A stretch of DNA of 64,000 nt from Halarcobacter mediterraneus (GCF_004116625.1 NZ_NXIE01000001.1:62001-126000), one strand, 5' to 3'; positions 50,401 to 60,506 are shown, counted from the first letter of the stretch. Notes: generated by a model from the sequence alone, not told the origin. A program made the numbers and translations.

Positions 50401-50951
50401 GTTATTTCTTTAGCGTATTTTAATCCCAAATCAAAAGCTTTATTATTTATATCATGAACTTTTGCAGGAACTTTAGAAAGCATTGTTTTTCTTAAAATAT
50501 CATTGTCTACTGTATATCCTGTCATATGGTTTGCAATTGATAGGGCAAGTACTGATTGTGTAATTACATTTCCCACTTCTTCTTTTGCTATAGTAATAAT
50601 TGGAATTTCATATATTTTCCATTTTTCTCTATCTTCTTGTGTTGGTTTTACCAAGTTTGGTTCTATTACAATAGTTCCACCAATTTTTACACCACTTTTA
50701 AATTGGTCGTATGAAATTTGTGCTACTGAAAGCATAAAGTCTATTTCTCCATCATTTGCATATGGATATAAAATTTCTTCATCTTCTAAGGTAATATCAA
50801 CAACAGTTGGACCACCTCTTACTTGAGAGGTGTAAGTAGCTGTTTTTAATCCATACCCTCCAGCCTTTATTTTAGCAGCTGCAAAAATCTCACCAGCAAG
50901 AAGTACACCTTGTCCACCAACACCAGTAAATCTCATCAATGTTTTAGCCAT
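50394..50951 (-). CDS. oorC: 2-Oxoglutarate:acceptor oxidoreductase, gamma subunit
   Basis: A 185-residue gamma subunit of the 2-oxoacid oxidoreductase family. GVGGQGVLLAGEIFAAA at the N-terminus, QVRGGPTVVDI, and VALSIANHMTGYTVDN-like downstream segments fit OorC. With OorA, OorB and OorD it converts 2-oxoglutarate and CoA to succinyl-CoA with transfer of electrons to ferredoxin/flavodoxin or quinone, the reductive link in the epsilonproteobacterial TCA cycle. It is the last gene of oorDABC. Confidence 0.95.
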   Translation of the reverse strand: MAKTLMRFTGVGGQGVLLAGEIFAAAKIKAGGYGLKTATYTSQVRGGPTVVDITLEDEEILYPYANDGEIDFMLSVAQISYDQFKSGVKIGGTIVIEPNLVKPTQEDREKWKIYEIPIITIAKEEVGNVITQSVLALSIANHMTGYTVDNDILRKTMLSKVPAKVHDINNKAFDLGLKYAKEITK

Positions 50952-50959
50952 AACTTCTC

Positions 50960-51796
50960 CTACATTTCTACTTTTGTATTATTTTGATGTGCTTCTTGAA
51001 CCAATTTATACATTTGTGTATATTCATTAGCTTCTTTATCTTGCTTTAAAATTCCAGTTGGAAAAAGTTTTGCTTTTTCTTCACTTTCTTCTAATTTATC
51101 ATATTTCATTTTAGCCATTGTAATTTCATCAATCCATTGAAGGTTTTCCATAGCTGTACCCATTTTATTTTTTCTTCCAAGGTTTACATGGCAATTAGAA
51201 AAAATATCAAAAAATGAGTATCCTTTGTGTTCTAAACCTTTTACAAAAATTCTTTCAAGTTTTTTAGGGTCTAACATTGTTTCTCTTGCAACAAAACTTG
51301 CTCCTGCTGCTATAGCTAAATCACACGCATTAAAAGTAGGGTCTATATTTCCTCTTTTCATAGTAACAGTCCACATTCCTTGTGGAGTTGTAGGACTTGT
51401 TTGTGAGTTTGTTAATCCATAAATAAAATTATTTATAACAATTTGGTTAATATCAATATTTCTTCTACATCCATGAATTGTATGGTTTCCTCCAATTGCT
51501 AAACCATCGCCATCCCCTGTGATACAGATTACTTTTTTTTCAGGATTTGCTAGTTTTATTCCAGTTGCATAGGCAATAGTTCTACCATGGGTTGTATGTA
51601 CAGTGTTACAATTAATATATGAAGAGAACCTTCCTGAACAACCAATCCCAGACACAACACAAACATCATCCATATTCCAACCAAGTTTATCAATTGCACG
51701 GATTAATGCTTTTAATATTACACCATCTCCACAGCCCCAACACCATAAAGTTGGCATTTTATTTGTTCTTAAATATTCATCATAATTAAATGCCAT
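50960..51796 (-). CDS. oorB: 2-Oxoglutarate:acceptor oxidoreductase, beta subunit
   Basis: A 278-residue TPP-binding subunit. The cluster-ligand block TLWCWGCGDGV and the TPP/Mg motif GDGDGLAIGGNHTIHGCRRN are visible, with NNFIYGLTNSQTSPTTP as the family signature. It lies eight bases upstream of oorC and one base after oorA. Confidence 0.95.
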   Translation of the reverse strand: MAFNYDEYLRTNKMPTLWCWGCGDGVILKALIRAIDKLGWNMDDVCVVSGIGCSGRFSSYINCNTVHTTHGRTIAYATGIKLANPEKKVICITGDGDGLAIGGNHTIHGCRRNIDINQIVINNFIYGLTNSQTSPTTPQGMWTVTMKRGNIDPTFNACDLAIAAGASFVARETMLDPKKLERIFVKGLEHKGYSFFDIFSNCHVNLGRKNKMGTAMENLQWIDEITMAKMKYDKLEESEEKAKLFPTGILKQDKEANEYTQMYKLVQEAHQNNTKVEM

Positions 51797-51797
51797 T

Positions 51798-52928
51798 TTA
51801 TAATCCTTTTACTTTTTCAATTATTTCTAAAGGAGCAATTGGTCTACCATTTGATTTAAATAAGGTTGCTAAATCTCTTCTTCCACTTGCTCTTTGTATT
51901 TCTTGAATATATTGACCCATATTTAATTCTATAACTAAAGTTTTTTCAATCTTATCACACCACTCTTTGATTTTATTTTCTGGACTTGGCCAAAGTGTAA
52001 TAGGTCTAAATAATCCTATTTTAATACCTTCTTTTCTTAATCTACTTATAGCTTCTCTTACAGATAAAGCAACTGATCCATAAGCTATTATCATAATATC
52101 TGCATCATCTAACATATATTCTTCATAAGCTTCCACTTCATCAAGGTGGGCGTCTATTTTATTAAATAGCCTATTCATAAGATTTTGACAGGTATTTGCA
52201 TCTTCTGTTGGATGACCTGTTTCATCATGATGTAAACCAGTAAAGTGATATCTATAGCCTTGAAACATTGGATTTAATATAGCAGGTTCATCTTCTTTTA
52301 CCCCATAAGGTTTATAATCTTTAGGTGCTCCTTCAAAAACTCTTCTAGGGATAATACTATTTTTTATTTCTTCTAAATCAGGGATTATAGCTTTTCCACT
52401 CATATGTCCAATTGTTTCATCAAGTAGTAAAAAAACAGGTTGCATAAATCTATCTGCTAAGTTAAAGGCTCTTATTGTTTGAGTGTAACACTCTTCTAAA
52501 GTAGATGCACAAAGAGTAATTGATTTAAAGTCTCCATGTGTTGGAGCTTTTACTTGATTTATATCTCCTTGTTGTACTCTAGTAGGAAGTCCTGTTGATG
52601 GTCCACCTCTCATTACATCGATTATAACCAAAGGTACTTCTGCAATATAACCTAAACCAATATTTTCAGCTTTTAATGAAATTCCTGGTCCAGAAGTTGC
52701 TGTTAAGGCTCTTTTCCCACTCATTGCTGCTCCTAAAGCAGCACAAATTCCTGCAATTTCATCTTCCATTTGGATTGCAGCTCCACCATTTTTTGGTAAT
52801 AAGTCTGATAATGTATGCATAATTTCACTTGATGGAGTAATAGGATAACCTCCAAAGAATTTACAGCCAGCATCAACAGCTGCAAGTGCTGCTAATTCAT
52901 TACCTGTTGATATTAATTCTCTTGCCAT
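51798..52928 (-). CDS. oorA: 2-Oxoglutarate:acceptor oxidoreductase, alpha subunit
   Basis: A 376-residue alpha subunit. GNELAALAAVDAGCKFFGGYPITPSSE (abridged here to GGYPITPSSEI), QMEDEIAGICAALGAAMSG and SGPGISLKAENIG are typical of the pyrimidine-binding domain I of 2-oxoacid oxidoreductases, and the C-terminal half carries IIAYGSVALSVREAI. It follows oorD by nine bases in the operon order DABC seen in Campylobacter. Confidence 0.95.
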   Translation of the reverse strand: MARELISTGNELAALAAVDAGCKFFGGYPITPSSEIMHTLSDLLPKNGGAAIQMEDEIAGICAALGAAMSGKRALTATSGPGISLKAENIGLGYIAEVPLVIIDVMRGGPSTGLPTRVQQGDINQVKAPTHGDFKSITLCASTLEECYTQTIRAFNLADRFMQPVFLLLDETIGHMSGKAIIPDLEEIKNSIIPRRVFEGAPKDYKPYGVKEDEPAILNPMFQGYRYHFTGLHHDETGHPTEDANTCQNLMNRLFNKIDAHLDEVEAYEEYMLDDADIMIIAYGSVALSVREAISRLRKEGIKIGLFRPITLWPSPENKIKEWCDKIEKTLVIELNMGQYIQEIQRASGRRDLATLFKSNGRPIAPLEIIEKVKGL

Positions 52929-52937
52929 TTTTACTCC

Positions 52938-53255
52938 TTAAGGCTCAAGTTTTCTATAATTGTTTTTTTTGATAGCTTCAGATCTTTGTTTTGCTTCTTC
53001 TGTAAGTTTTGCAAATTTAAACTCTTTTTTATCTGCTACATATATTGCAAAATCAGGACATGATAATTCACATTCCATACAGCCTATACATGAGTCTTTT
53101 TCTATAACTTCCACCATTGCCCCTAATGTTGAATGGGGTTCTTGTCTCATAGCAAGAACTCCAGCTGGACAAACTGATACACATACATCACATGCTTTAC
53201 ATCTATCTTCATTTACCCATACAGGAGTATTTGCAGGAGCATTCATTATTGACAT
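52938..53255 (-). CDS. oorD: 2-Oxoglutarate:acceptor oxidoreductase, ferredoxin-like delta subunit
   Basis: A 105-residue two-[4Fe-4S] ferredoxin subunit. The two cluster motifs are CKACDVCVSVCPAG and CIGCMECELSCPDF. It is the first gene of oorDABC. About 220 bases separate it from the divergent methyltransferase gene, where the oor promoter must lie. Confidence 0.95.
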   Translation of the reverse strand: MSIMNAPANTPVWVNEDRCKACDVCVSVCPAGVLAMRQEPHSTLGAMVEVIEKDSCIGCMECELSCPDFAIYVADKKEFKFAKLTEEAKQRSEAIKKNNYRKLEP

Positions 53256-53447
53256 ATGTTCTCCTTTTCATTTTTTTTATAAATATATATACTTATTCTA
53301 AACTATTATTAAAGAATATTAACTAAATATTATATATAAAATATAATTAAAATATTCTGTCAAACACTTATTTTAAGGGAAGTTCAAAATCTTTGTAATA
53401 TTGATAATTTATTCTTTTCTCTCACTAAATTTAAATATATTATTAGA

Positions 53448-53453
53448 TATAAT
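53448..53453 (+). promoter_or_regulatory. -10 element of the methyltransferase gene
   Basis: TATAAT preceded by TAGA, with a predicted start near 53460. This lies inside the longest possible frame for the downstream gene and argues for the later start at 53479. Confidence 0.5.
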
Positions 53454-53478
53454 TGGAAAAATTTATTTAGGGGAAACT

Positions 53479-54189
53479 TTGCTTTTATATCAACCAAGTA
53501 ATGGGTATTGTTACAATAGTGATACTCACTTTTTACATAATTTTATTTCTGAAAATTTAAAAAAATTTAAAAATATAAAAGGTAATTTACTTGATATTGG
53601 AAGTGGAAGCGGTATCTTAGGTTTATTAGTAGCAAGGGATTATGATAGATTAAAGCTTAACCAATGTGAAATTCAAGATGCTTTTCAAGAACTTTCTTAT
53701 AAAAATGCACAGTGCAATAAAATAGAAACTTTCTTATATAAAGGGTCTTTTTTAGATTTAGAATTTGATAAGTTTTTTGATATATGTGTATCAAATCCAC
53801 CTTTTTATCATAGTAGTGTTATAAAAAGTGAAAATGAAAATATTAAAATAGCAAGATATAATGATAGCTTGCCTTTAAAGCAATTTATAAAAAAAGTTTC
53901 AAATATTTTAAAAGATGGAGGCAAATTCTTTTTCTGTTATGATGTAAAACAATTAGATGATATAATAGTTTATTTAAAAGAGTATAAATTAAATATTGAA
54001 TCATTACAATTTGTTCATCCAAAAAAGCATAAAGATGCTACTTTAGTTTTGGTTTATGCTAGAAAAAATTCTAAATCTCTATTAAATGTTTTAAAACCTT
54101 TAGTTGTTTTTGAAAATGAAGATTTTACACAAGAGGTTCAAGAAATATATAAAAAATCTTCAACACATAGTATAAAAGTAGAAATATGA
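53479..54189 (+). CDS. TrmN6/YfiC-like adenine N6-methyltransferase
   Basis: A SAM-dependent methyltransferase of about 236 residues, resembling the tRNA1(Val) A37 N6-methyltransferase group. The N-terminal motif LYQPSNGYCYNSDTHFL, SAM loop LLDIGSGSGILGL and the catalytic NPPF in CVSNPPFYHS are present. The frame is open back to TTG at 53401, but a TATAAT box and AGGGG ribosome site favour TTG at 53479. It overlaps the next gene by four bases. Confidence 0.82.
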   Translation: MLLYQPSNGYCYNSDTHFLHNFISENLKKFKNIKGNLLDIGSGSGILGLLVARDYDRLKLNQCEIQDAFQELSYKNAQCNKIETFLYKGSFLDLEFDKFFDICVSNPPFYHSSVIKSENENIKIARYNDSLPLKQFIKKVSNILKDGGKFFFCYDVKQLDDIIVYLKEYKLNIESLQFVHPKKHKDATLVLVYARKNSKSLLNVLKPLVVFENEDFTQEVQEIYKKSSTHSIKVEI

Positions 54190-54566
54190 GTTTAGTTAGA
54201 AAAGATGGGTATGATTTTGCTTTTAATCCAAAAGGTTGCGAAACTTGTGAGGGAAATTGTTGCATAGGAGAAAGTGGCAATATTTGGGTTAATAAGCAAG
54301 AAATAGAAAATTTAAAAAATCATTTAAATATATCATTAGAAGAATTATCTAAAAGTTATATAGAAAAAAGAGGGTATAGATATAGTATAAAAGAGAGAAA
54401 ATTAGCAGAAGACAATTTTGCCTGTATCTTTTTTGATTTAGAAAAAAAACAATGTGGTATTTATGAAGCTAGACCTACTCAATGTAGAACATTCCCATTT
54501 TGGGACTATTTTAAAAAGAATAAAGAAGAGGTTATAAAAGAGTGCCCAGCTATAAAAGAATTTTAA
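54186..54566 (+). CDS. YkgJ-family cysteine-cluster protein
   Basis: A 126-residue soluble protein of the YkgJ/zinc- or iron-chelating family. The cysteines in GCETCEGNCCIG, FACIFFDLEKKQCGIYEARPTQCRTFPFW (abridged: QCGIYEARPTQCRTFPFW) form the family's metal-binding pattern; a final Cys lies in KECPAIKEF. Function is unknown. It overlaps the preceding gene by ATGA and the following lipoprotein gene by 25 bases. Confidence 0.9.
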   Translation: MSLVRKDGYDFAFNPKGCETCEGNCCIGESGNIWVNKQEIENLKNHLNISLEELSKSYIEKRGYRYSIKERKLAEDNFACIFFDLEKKQCGIYEARPTQCRTFPFWDYFKKNKEEVIKECPAIKEF

Positions 54567-55834
54567 TATTATTATTTACAGTATTTATTGTATTTGGTTG
54601 TAGTAAATCAAATAGTAACTTGATTAGTAAAGATTTTAAGTATGAACAAAATCAAGAAGAGAATCAATCAATTTTATTTGCTTTAGAATATATCAAACAA
54701 GGAAATAAACAAGAAGCGAGTCAATTATTTTATAACCTATACCAAACTACTTTAAATGATGAATATTTACTAGAATATGTAAGGCTTAATTTCTCAATGA
54801 GAGAATATAAAGAGGTTATTTCTATTGTTGATAAGAATTTAGAGAATATTAAAAATAGTGAAGATAAGATTTTAAAAATTTATGCTTTAGCTTTGATACA
54901 AACTAAGAATTTTGATAAAGCAGAGATGATTTTGAATAAATTACTTAAAAAGTACAATACTGATTCAAATAAAGAGTTATTAGCAAATATATATTTGCTT
55001 AAAAAAGATTATGTAAAAGCTAAAGAAATTTTTAAACAAATTTATACAAACTCATTAACTTCAAGCTCTTTACTTAATCTTGTAGATATTATGTATTCTT
55101 ATTTAAATGAAAAACAAGAAGCTATAAATTATTTAGAATCACATTTAAAACTTTATGGTTGTACAAATCTTATTTGTTCAAAACTATTAGGTTTTTATCA
55201 AGAACAAAATGATATTGATGGTGTAATTTCTGTTTTAAAAAAGACTTATAATAGTTTTAAAGAGACAGGGAATGATTATACTTTACAAAAGGTATATAAA
55301 CTACTTATATATTACTTAGAAAAAAAAGATATTAATGAAGCAATAAGTTTTTTAGAAGAAAGTCAAGCAGATGATGAAAAGTTATTATCTTTATATCAAA
55401 CAGCAAGAAAAACAGACAAAGCTTTATTTTTAGTAAAAAAACTTTATGAAGAAACAGGAAATATTGATTATCTTGCACAAATTGCAATGTTAGAGTTTGA
55501 AGTTGCAAAAGATAAGAAAAAAGTATTAAAAGATGTAATTAAAAAATTTGAAGATGTTTTAGCTGTATTAGATAATCATATTTATCAAAACTATTTAGGA
55601 TATCTTTTAATAGATTTTGATATTGATGTTAAAAAAGGTTTAACTTTAGTAAAAAAAGCTTTAGAAAAAGCACCGAATAACTTTGCATATATAGATTCTC
55701 TTGCTTGGGCTCAATACAAATTAGGGGATTGTGAAAATGCAAAAATCAATATGAAAAAAGTTGTTGATGGTGTTGGATTAAATGATGAAGAAATAATAAA
55801 TCATTGGGAAAAAATTAAGGAGTGTAGTAAGTGA
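54542..55834 (+). CDS. TPR-repeat lipoprotein
   Basis: A 430-residue protein starting at GTG within the preceding gene. The N-terminal signal [13 protein letters not shown] has a lipobox with the lipidated Cys near residue 20. The rest is a chain of TPR-like helical pairs (for example [48 protein letters not shown]). Probably an outer- or inner-membrane-anchored periplasmic scaffold. The last four bases overlap trpC. Confidence 0.85.
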   Translation: MPSYKRILILLFTVFIVFGCSKSNSNLISKDFKYEQNQEENQSILFALEYIKQGNKQEASQLFYNLYQTTLNDEYLLEYVRLNFSMREYKEVISIVDKNLENIKNSEDKILKIYALALIQTKNFDKAEMILNKLLKKYNTDSNKELLANIYLLKKDYVKAKEIFKQIYTNSLTSSSLLNLVDIMYSYLNEKQEAINYLESHLKLYGCTNLICSKLLGFYQEQNDIDGVISVLKKTYNSFKETGNDYTLQKVYKLLIYYLEKKDINEAISFLEESQADDEKLLSLYQTARKTDKALFLVKKLYEETGNIDYLAQIAMLEFEVAKDKKKVLKDVIKKFEDVLAVLDNHIYQNYLGYLLIDFDIDVKKGLTLVKKALEKAPNNFAYIDSLAWAQYKLGDCENAKINMKKVVDGVGLNDEEIINHWEKIKECSK

Positions 55835-56622
55835 TATTAGATGAAATAAATAAAAGAACATTAGAAGACGTCGAAAGAAGAAAAAAAGAGTATTCTTTAG
55901 ATTGGTTGGGAAGAAGTTTAAGTGCAAACCCTTATCCTCCAAGAGATGTTAAACCTTATTTAACTTCTACAAAAGAAGAGCCAATAAGAATAATTGCGGA
56001 AGTAAAAAAAGCAAGTCCTAGTAAAGGTGTTATAAAAGAAGACTTTGATCCTTTGAAAATAGCTCAAGAGTATTCAGAAAATGGAGCAAATGCCATTTCA
56101 GTTCTAACTGAACCTCACTACTTTCAAGGTAATTTAGAGTATCTAACTCAAATAAGAAGATATGTTCCAACACCTTTACTTAGAAAAGATTTTATTCTTG
56201 ATAAATACCAAATAGTTGAAGCCTTAGTATATGGAGCTGATTTTATTTTACTTATTGCAAAAAGTTTAAGTACCAAACAATTAAAAGAGCTTTATGAGTA
56301 TGCTTTACATTTAGGTTTAGAAGTATTAGTAGAAATTCATGATAAAGAAGACTTAAAAAAAGCTATGCACTGTGGAGCAAATATAATTGGTATAAATCAT
56401 AGAAATCTTGAAACCTTTGAAATGGATATGAATCTTTGTGATGAATTAATTCCTATGATTCCAAATGGAAAGATTATAGTTGCTGAAAGTGGAGTAAGTA
56501 ACATAGAAACTATAAAAAGATTAAGTTCAATAGGAGCAGATGCTTTCTTAATAGGAGAACATTTTATGAGAGTTCCATCTATTGAAGAAGAACTTAAAAA
56601 ATTTAAGAGTGCTTTAGCATAA
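55831..56622 (+). CDS. trpC: Indole-3-glycerol phosphate synthase
   Basis: TrpC (263 residues) closes the indole ring in tryptophan synthesis. It starts at GTG overlapping the lipoprotein stop (GTGA). The residues [13 protein letters not shown] (catalytic Lys), [25 protein letters not shown] and [13 protein letters not shown] are conserved. It is isolated from trpF at 38.4 kb and from other trp genes. Confidence 0.96.
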   Translation: MILDEINKRTLEDVERRKKEYSLDWLGRSLSANPYPPRDVKPYLTSTKEEPIRIIAEVKKASPSKGVIKEDFDPLKIAQEYSENGANAISVLTEPHYFQGNLEYLTQIRRYVPTPLLRKDFILDKYQIVEALVYGADFILLIAKSLSTKQLKELYEYALHLGLEVLVEIHDKEDLKKAMHCGANIIGINHRNLETFEMDMNLCDELIPMIPNGKIIVAESGVSNIETIKRLSSIGADAFLIGEHFMRVPSIEEELKKFKSALA

Positions 56623-56640
56623 AATAACGCTAAAGCTCTT
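56605..56640. terminator. Bidirectional terminator, trpC / LRR protein
   Basis: AAGAG(T)GCTTTAGC pairs with GCTAAAGCTCTT, with one bulged T and a ten-base loop. It spans the ends of both convergent genes. Confidence 0.7.
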
Positions 56641-58129
56641 CATCAAATACTTTACTTAGAATTTCACTTTCACTTAATTCTTTTTTTGCTTGTGTTTTTG
56701 GTGGATTCTTTATGAGTAATACCATCTCTTTTAAATCATCTAGATTATATTTTGTAAGGTTATTAAGTAAAGTATCATTAATCATTTCTTTTTTTAGTGT
56801 ATCATTATTGATCATTTTACCTATTACTGTTTGAAGATTTTTTCTTGTTCTTTCAAATACTTTTTCTTCTTTTGTAAGAACTTTACACTCTTTTTCCAAG
56901 TAAGTAATTAAACTATCACCTTTGTATTTATATGTTTTTACTGAATTATATACAAACTCTTGAGATTTAACATCTTCTAAATATACATTAGTAAATACAT
57001 ATCCTCCAACTTCAACTAGTCCAACTAAAGATCTAACTGGATTATGAGAACAGATGAAATCTTCTTTTACTCTTACAGGAGCATATTCTAAAGAAGTAAT
57101 ATTATTTCTTAAAACAATAAAGTTTTTATTTACTTCAATTGGTCCACCTTTTAAAGATACTAATTCATTTTTGAAAGCTAAAAAGTCTCCACCGACTCTT
57201 TTAGGACTTCCTTCTAAGGTAGTTAGTTCATTATCACTAATATCGAAATCCCCTTCTACTTCATGAAATCTAAGAGGAAGTTTTGAAAGATTTTCTAATT
57301 TTCCTGAAAGTCTAACATCTCCGTGAACTCTTACTGAGTTGTCTGGAAGTACATTATACTTTTTGATTCCATTTCTATGAAGCCATCTTTCAACTTCATC
57401 TTTCGTAGTAAGTGCTAATAAAGGTTTGTAGATATGTCCAATTACCTCTTCACCTTTATATTTCCACATTTTCTTTTCATCATCAAAGTTTCTCGAAATA
57501 TGATTTAAAGAAATATCAGTAAAAAGGTTCCATGAAATCTCATCGGCTATATCATTAAGATTTTTTAATTGATTCCAGTAGCAAGCATAATCTTGTCCAA
57601 CTGTAATAGGTCCACCCCTAAGTAATTCTAATCTATTTTTAGAACAGTCAAAAGTTCCTTCTACATATTTTGGACCACCTTCTAAAGTTGTTAGTACATT
57701 ATTAGAGCAATTAAAAAAACCAGTAATACTTCTAGGCGCACCCTCAATTGATTCAAGTCTATTATTTGAACAATTATAGTAACCATTAACTTCTTTTGGT
57801 CCATAAGATAGATTGTTTTTTAATTCATTATTTGAGCAGTCAAAATCTCCGACTTCATTTGGTGCACCAAAAAGTGAAGTTAATTGATTATAAGAACAAT
57901 TGAAGTCCCTTACTACTTTTTTTGGCGAGCCTTTTAAAGAAGTAAGATTATTATTTGAGATGTTAAAATATCCATCAATTACATCAAACTTTATAGGTAG
58001 TTCATTTTCGTCAATTTTCCCTTCTAAGTTAACACTTCCATGAACAGTTATGTATAAATCTTCAGATATAGTGAAGTTTTCAACTCCTTTTTTTGTAAGC
58101 CATTTTTTAACATCATTTACATCATTCAT
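56630..58129 (-). CDS. Leucine-rich-repeat-like protein with two duplicated modules
   Basis: A 499-residue protein with no signal peptide. Two related modules, about residues 6-235 and 245-412, each begin with a head (VKKWLTKKGVENF / VERWLHRNGIKKY, then a VHGSVNLEGK / VHGDVRLSGK strand) and continue with repeats of about 20 residues of the form VxGxFxCSNNxLTxLEGxP. Each ends in a KYKGEEVI / KYKGDSLI tail. A helical, charged C-terminal part follows (415-499). Similar repeat proteins occur in tailed-phage genomes and in some bacteria; function unknown. It stands apart in repeat architecture from its metabolic neighbours. Confidence 0.75.
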   Translation of the reverse strand: MNDVNDVKKWLTKKGVENFTISEDLYITVHGSVNLEGKIDENELPIKFDVIDGYFNISNNNLTSLKGSPKKVVRDFNCSYNQLTSLFGAPNEVGDFDCSNNELKNNLSYGPKEVNGYYNCSNNRLESIEGAPRSITGFFNCSNNVLTTLEGGPKYVEGTFDCSKNRLELLRGGPITVGQDYACYWNQLKNLNDIADEISWNLFTDISLNHISRNFDDEKKMWKYKGEEVIGHIYKPLLALTTKDEVERWLHRNGIKKYNVLPDNSVRVHGDVRLSGKLENLSKLPLRFHEVEGDFDISDNELTTLEGSPKRVGGDFLAFKNELVSLKGGPIEVNKNFIVLRNNITSLEYAPVRVKEDFICSHNPVRSLVGLVEVGGYVFTNVYLEDVKSQEFVYNSVKTYKYKGDSLITYLEKECKVLTKEEKVFERTRKNLQTVIGKMINNDTLKKEMINDTLLNNLTKYNLDDLKEMVLLIKNPPKTQAKKELSESEILSKVFDEEL

Positions 58130-58215
58130 CTAAGACCTTTAAAAAATATGAGAAAATATTTTTTTTAAATTATTTTCTATTATATCATAGTTTAATTTAT
58201 ACTTTATTCAATAAA

Positions 58216-58893
58216 TTATTTAAATAAAGTAGAGCCAACTCTAATCATATTAGAGCCACAAGCAATGGCTAATTCAAAGTCAGAACTCATTCCCATTGAA
58301 CAGTATTTTGGATTATATTCTTTTAATTCATCAAAAATAGATTTTGTTATTTTAAATGAATTAGTTATTATTTCCCTATCTTCTACATGTGCTCCAATAC
58401 TCATAATACCTTTTAATTTTATATTTGAACACTCTTTTGATATTTTTTCATAAACTTCTTTTGCTTCTTCTGGAAGCACACCTGCTTTACTGTCTTCTTT
58501 TGCAGAGTTTATTTGAAGAAGACAAGACATTGTTTTATTTTTTGTTTTTAGTTTTTTATTTAATTCATATGCTAATTCAAGAGAATCTAATGATTGCATT
58601 AAAGTAGGGTTTAAATCAATTAAATTGTTAATCTTATTTTTCTGTAATCTTCCTACAAAGTGCCATTCAAGTGGTAGTTCATCAAGTTCTTGTGATTTTT
58701 GTTTTAAATCTTGAACTTTATTTTCTCCAAAAGCTCTTTGACCTGCGTTATATAACATTGCAACATCTTCAGCATTAGAGTATTTAGAAATACCAATTAT
58801 TTTAACAATATGATGTTCTGAAACTCTAAGTCTTGCTGCTTCTACTTTTGAAATAACTTTATCTAAATTTTTAACAGCTTTATTTTTATCCAT
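58216..58893 (-). CDS. YggS/PLPBP-family PLP homeostasis protein
   Basis: A 225-residue single-domain, alanine-racemase-like PLP-binding protein. The PLP lysine lies in IIGISKYSNAEDV, and the family motifs FGENKVQDLKQK, WHFVGRLQKNKI and LKGIMSIGAHVED follow, ending with the phosphate-contacting RVGSTLF. It controls PLP pools and amino-acid homeostasis. It lies three bases after rseP in a minus-strand run. Confidence 0.95.
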   Translation of the reverse strand: MDKNKAVKNLDKVISKVEAARLRVSEHHIVKIIGISKYSNAEDVAMLYNAGQRAFGENKVQDLKQKSQELDELPLEWHFVGRLQKNKINNLIDLNPTLMQSLDSLELAYELNKKLKTKNKTMSCLLQINSAKEDSKAGVLPEEAKEVYEKISKECSNIKLKGIMSIGAHVEDREIITNSFKITKSIFDELKEYNPKYCSMGMSSDFELAIACGSNMIRVGSTLFK

Positions 58894-58896
58894 TTT

Positions 58897-59949
58897 TTAT
58901 CCTAATAATCTATTTAAATCATTGTATATTCCAAGTAGCATTAAGGAAGCTAAAATTACCCAACCAGTAATTGTTAAATAAACAAATACTTTATCACTTG
59001 GTTTTTTTCTTGCAATAATCTCATAAAGGTTAAACATAATATGCCCACCATCTAAAGCAGGAATAGGAAGAAGGTTTAGAACACCTAAATTAACAGAAAT
59101 TAGTGCTGTAATTGCAAGTAAAGCTATAATTGAAGATTCACTTGCATCAGAAATCACCTTTCCTATTGTAATAACTCCACCAATTTCACTACTTGGAATA
59201 ATTCCTTGAATTAATTTTTGTACACCTAAAAATATCATTTTAGAAGATTCTATAGTTTTATCCCATGCATAAGATAGTGCTTCAATTGGGTTGTGATAAA
59301 TAGTTACAAGTTTTGGAGCAGGAGATATTCCAATCATTCTTTTTTTAATATTTTCTTTAAACATATTTTGTGTATCTGAAATATGTGGTCTTATGATTTT
59401 TGAGATAAGTTCTCCATCTCTTTTTAGGTAAAATTGTAAAGCACCTTCTGTTGAAATTATAGTTTTACCAATATCTTCCCAAGTTTTAATTTCAGTGTTA
59501 TTTATTCTAATAATTTCATCGCCAGATTTTATTCCAGCTTTAAGAGCAGGAGAGTTTTCTTGAACTTTACCTACTGTAGGGCTTAGTGTATTTGCTCCTG
59601 CAAGGGCAATTATAAAATATAAAATTGCTGCAAGTACAAAGTTTGCAAAAGGTCCTGCAAAAAGAATAACTATCCTTTGCCAAGGTTTTTTATTATTATA
59701 AGAGTCTGTTCCTTCTTCATAAAGACCAGGTTTAGTGTCATCTTGCCCTTTCATCTTTACATAACCACCAAGGGGAATTAATGCTATTTGCCATTTTGTT
59801 CCTCTATACATTTTAGAAAAAATTTGTTTCCCAAAACCAATTGAAAAAACTTCAACTTTTACTCCAAAATATCTTGCAGCTAAAAAGTGACCTAATTCAT
59901 GAAAAAACACTAAAAAAGAAAGAACAAGTAAAAAAGTTATAGTACCCAA
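58897..59949 (-). CDS. rseP: Site-2 protease RseP (RIP metalloprotease)
   Basis: A 350-residue inner-membrane zinc metalloprotease. The first helix carries FFHELGHFLAARYFG (HExxH), a PDZ domain follows (about 125-195; NSPALKAGIKSGDEIIRI), and the second active-site block is PIPALDGGHIMFNL with the third zinc ligand (Asp). It cleaves membrane-spanning anti-sigma or signal-peptide substrates. Length slightly short with one PDZ domain. Confidence 0.95.
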   Translation of the reverse strand: MGTITFLLVLSFLVFFHELGHFLAARYFGVKVEVFSIGFGKQIFSKMYRGTKWQIALIPLGGYVKMKGQDDTKPGLYEEGTDSYNNKKPWQRIVILFAGPFANFVLAAILYFIIALAGANTLSPTVGKVQENSPALKAGIKSGDEIIRINNTEIKTWEDIGKTIISTEGALQFYLKRDGELISKIIRPHISDTQNMFKENIKKRMIGISPAPKLVTIYHNPIEALSYAWDKTIESSKMIFLGVQKLIQGIIPSSEIGGVITIGKVISDASESSIIALLAITALISVNLGVLNLLPIPALDGGHIMFNLYEIIARKKPSDKVFVYLTITGWVILASLMLLGIYNDLNRLLG

Positions 59950-59963
59950 TTGAAAAACTCCAT

Positions 59964-60506
59964 TTAAACTTTAAAATAATCTCTTGTGTACTCATATCCT
60001 GAATACATAGTTAGAACAACAGCAATCCACAATAGTGTAGTTGCAAAAGGCCAATTCATAATTAAAAAACCTATAGCAATCATTTGAAATACAGTTTTAA
60101 TTTTTCCTGCCATAGTAGAAGCTACATTTTTACCTTCACTTACGGCAACAACTCTGAGTCCTGTTATAAAAAACTCCCTTGAAAGTATTAAAAATACTGC
60201 CCAAGCAGAAGCTCTATCTATAATCATTAGACCAATAAATCCTGCAAGTATTAGCATTTTATCTGCAAGAGGATCTAAAATAGCACCTAACTTTGTCATT
60301 TGGTTCCATTTTCTTGCAATAAAACCGTCAAAAAAATCAGTAACTGAGGCAATAACAAAAATTAAACCTGCAAAATAATCAAGCCAAGAAGGATGCCATG
60401 AAGCGAAGATTGTAGAATCTCTTTCAACTAAAAACCATAGCATTAGCGGAGCTAATACTATTCTAAAAAGGGCTAGTGTGTTTGGTAGATTTAAGGTTTT
60501 TGGCAT
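59964..60506 (-). CDS. pgsA: CDP-diacylglycerol-glycerol-3-phosphate 3-phosphatidyltransferase
   Basis: PgsA (180 residues) makes phosphatidylglycerophosphate. The CDP-alcohol phosphotransferase motif D-x2-DG-x2-AR-x8-G-x3-D-x3-D is present as TDFFDGFIARKWNQM and GAILDPLADKML. Four to six helices; LPNTLALFRIVLAP is the usual start. It overlaps the stop of the upstream reductase gene by one base. Confidence 0.95.
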   Translation of the reverse strand: MPKTLNLPNTLALFRIVLAPLMLWFLVERDSTIFASWHPSWLDYFAGLIFVIASVTDFFDGFIARKWNQMTKLGAILDPLADKMLILAGFIGLMIIDRASAWAVFLILSREFFITGLRVVAVSEGKNVASTMAGKIKTVFQMIAIGFLIMNWPFATTLLWIAVVLTMYSGYEYTRDYFKV

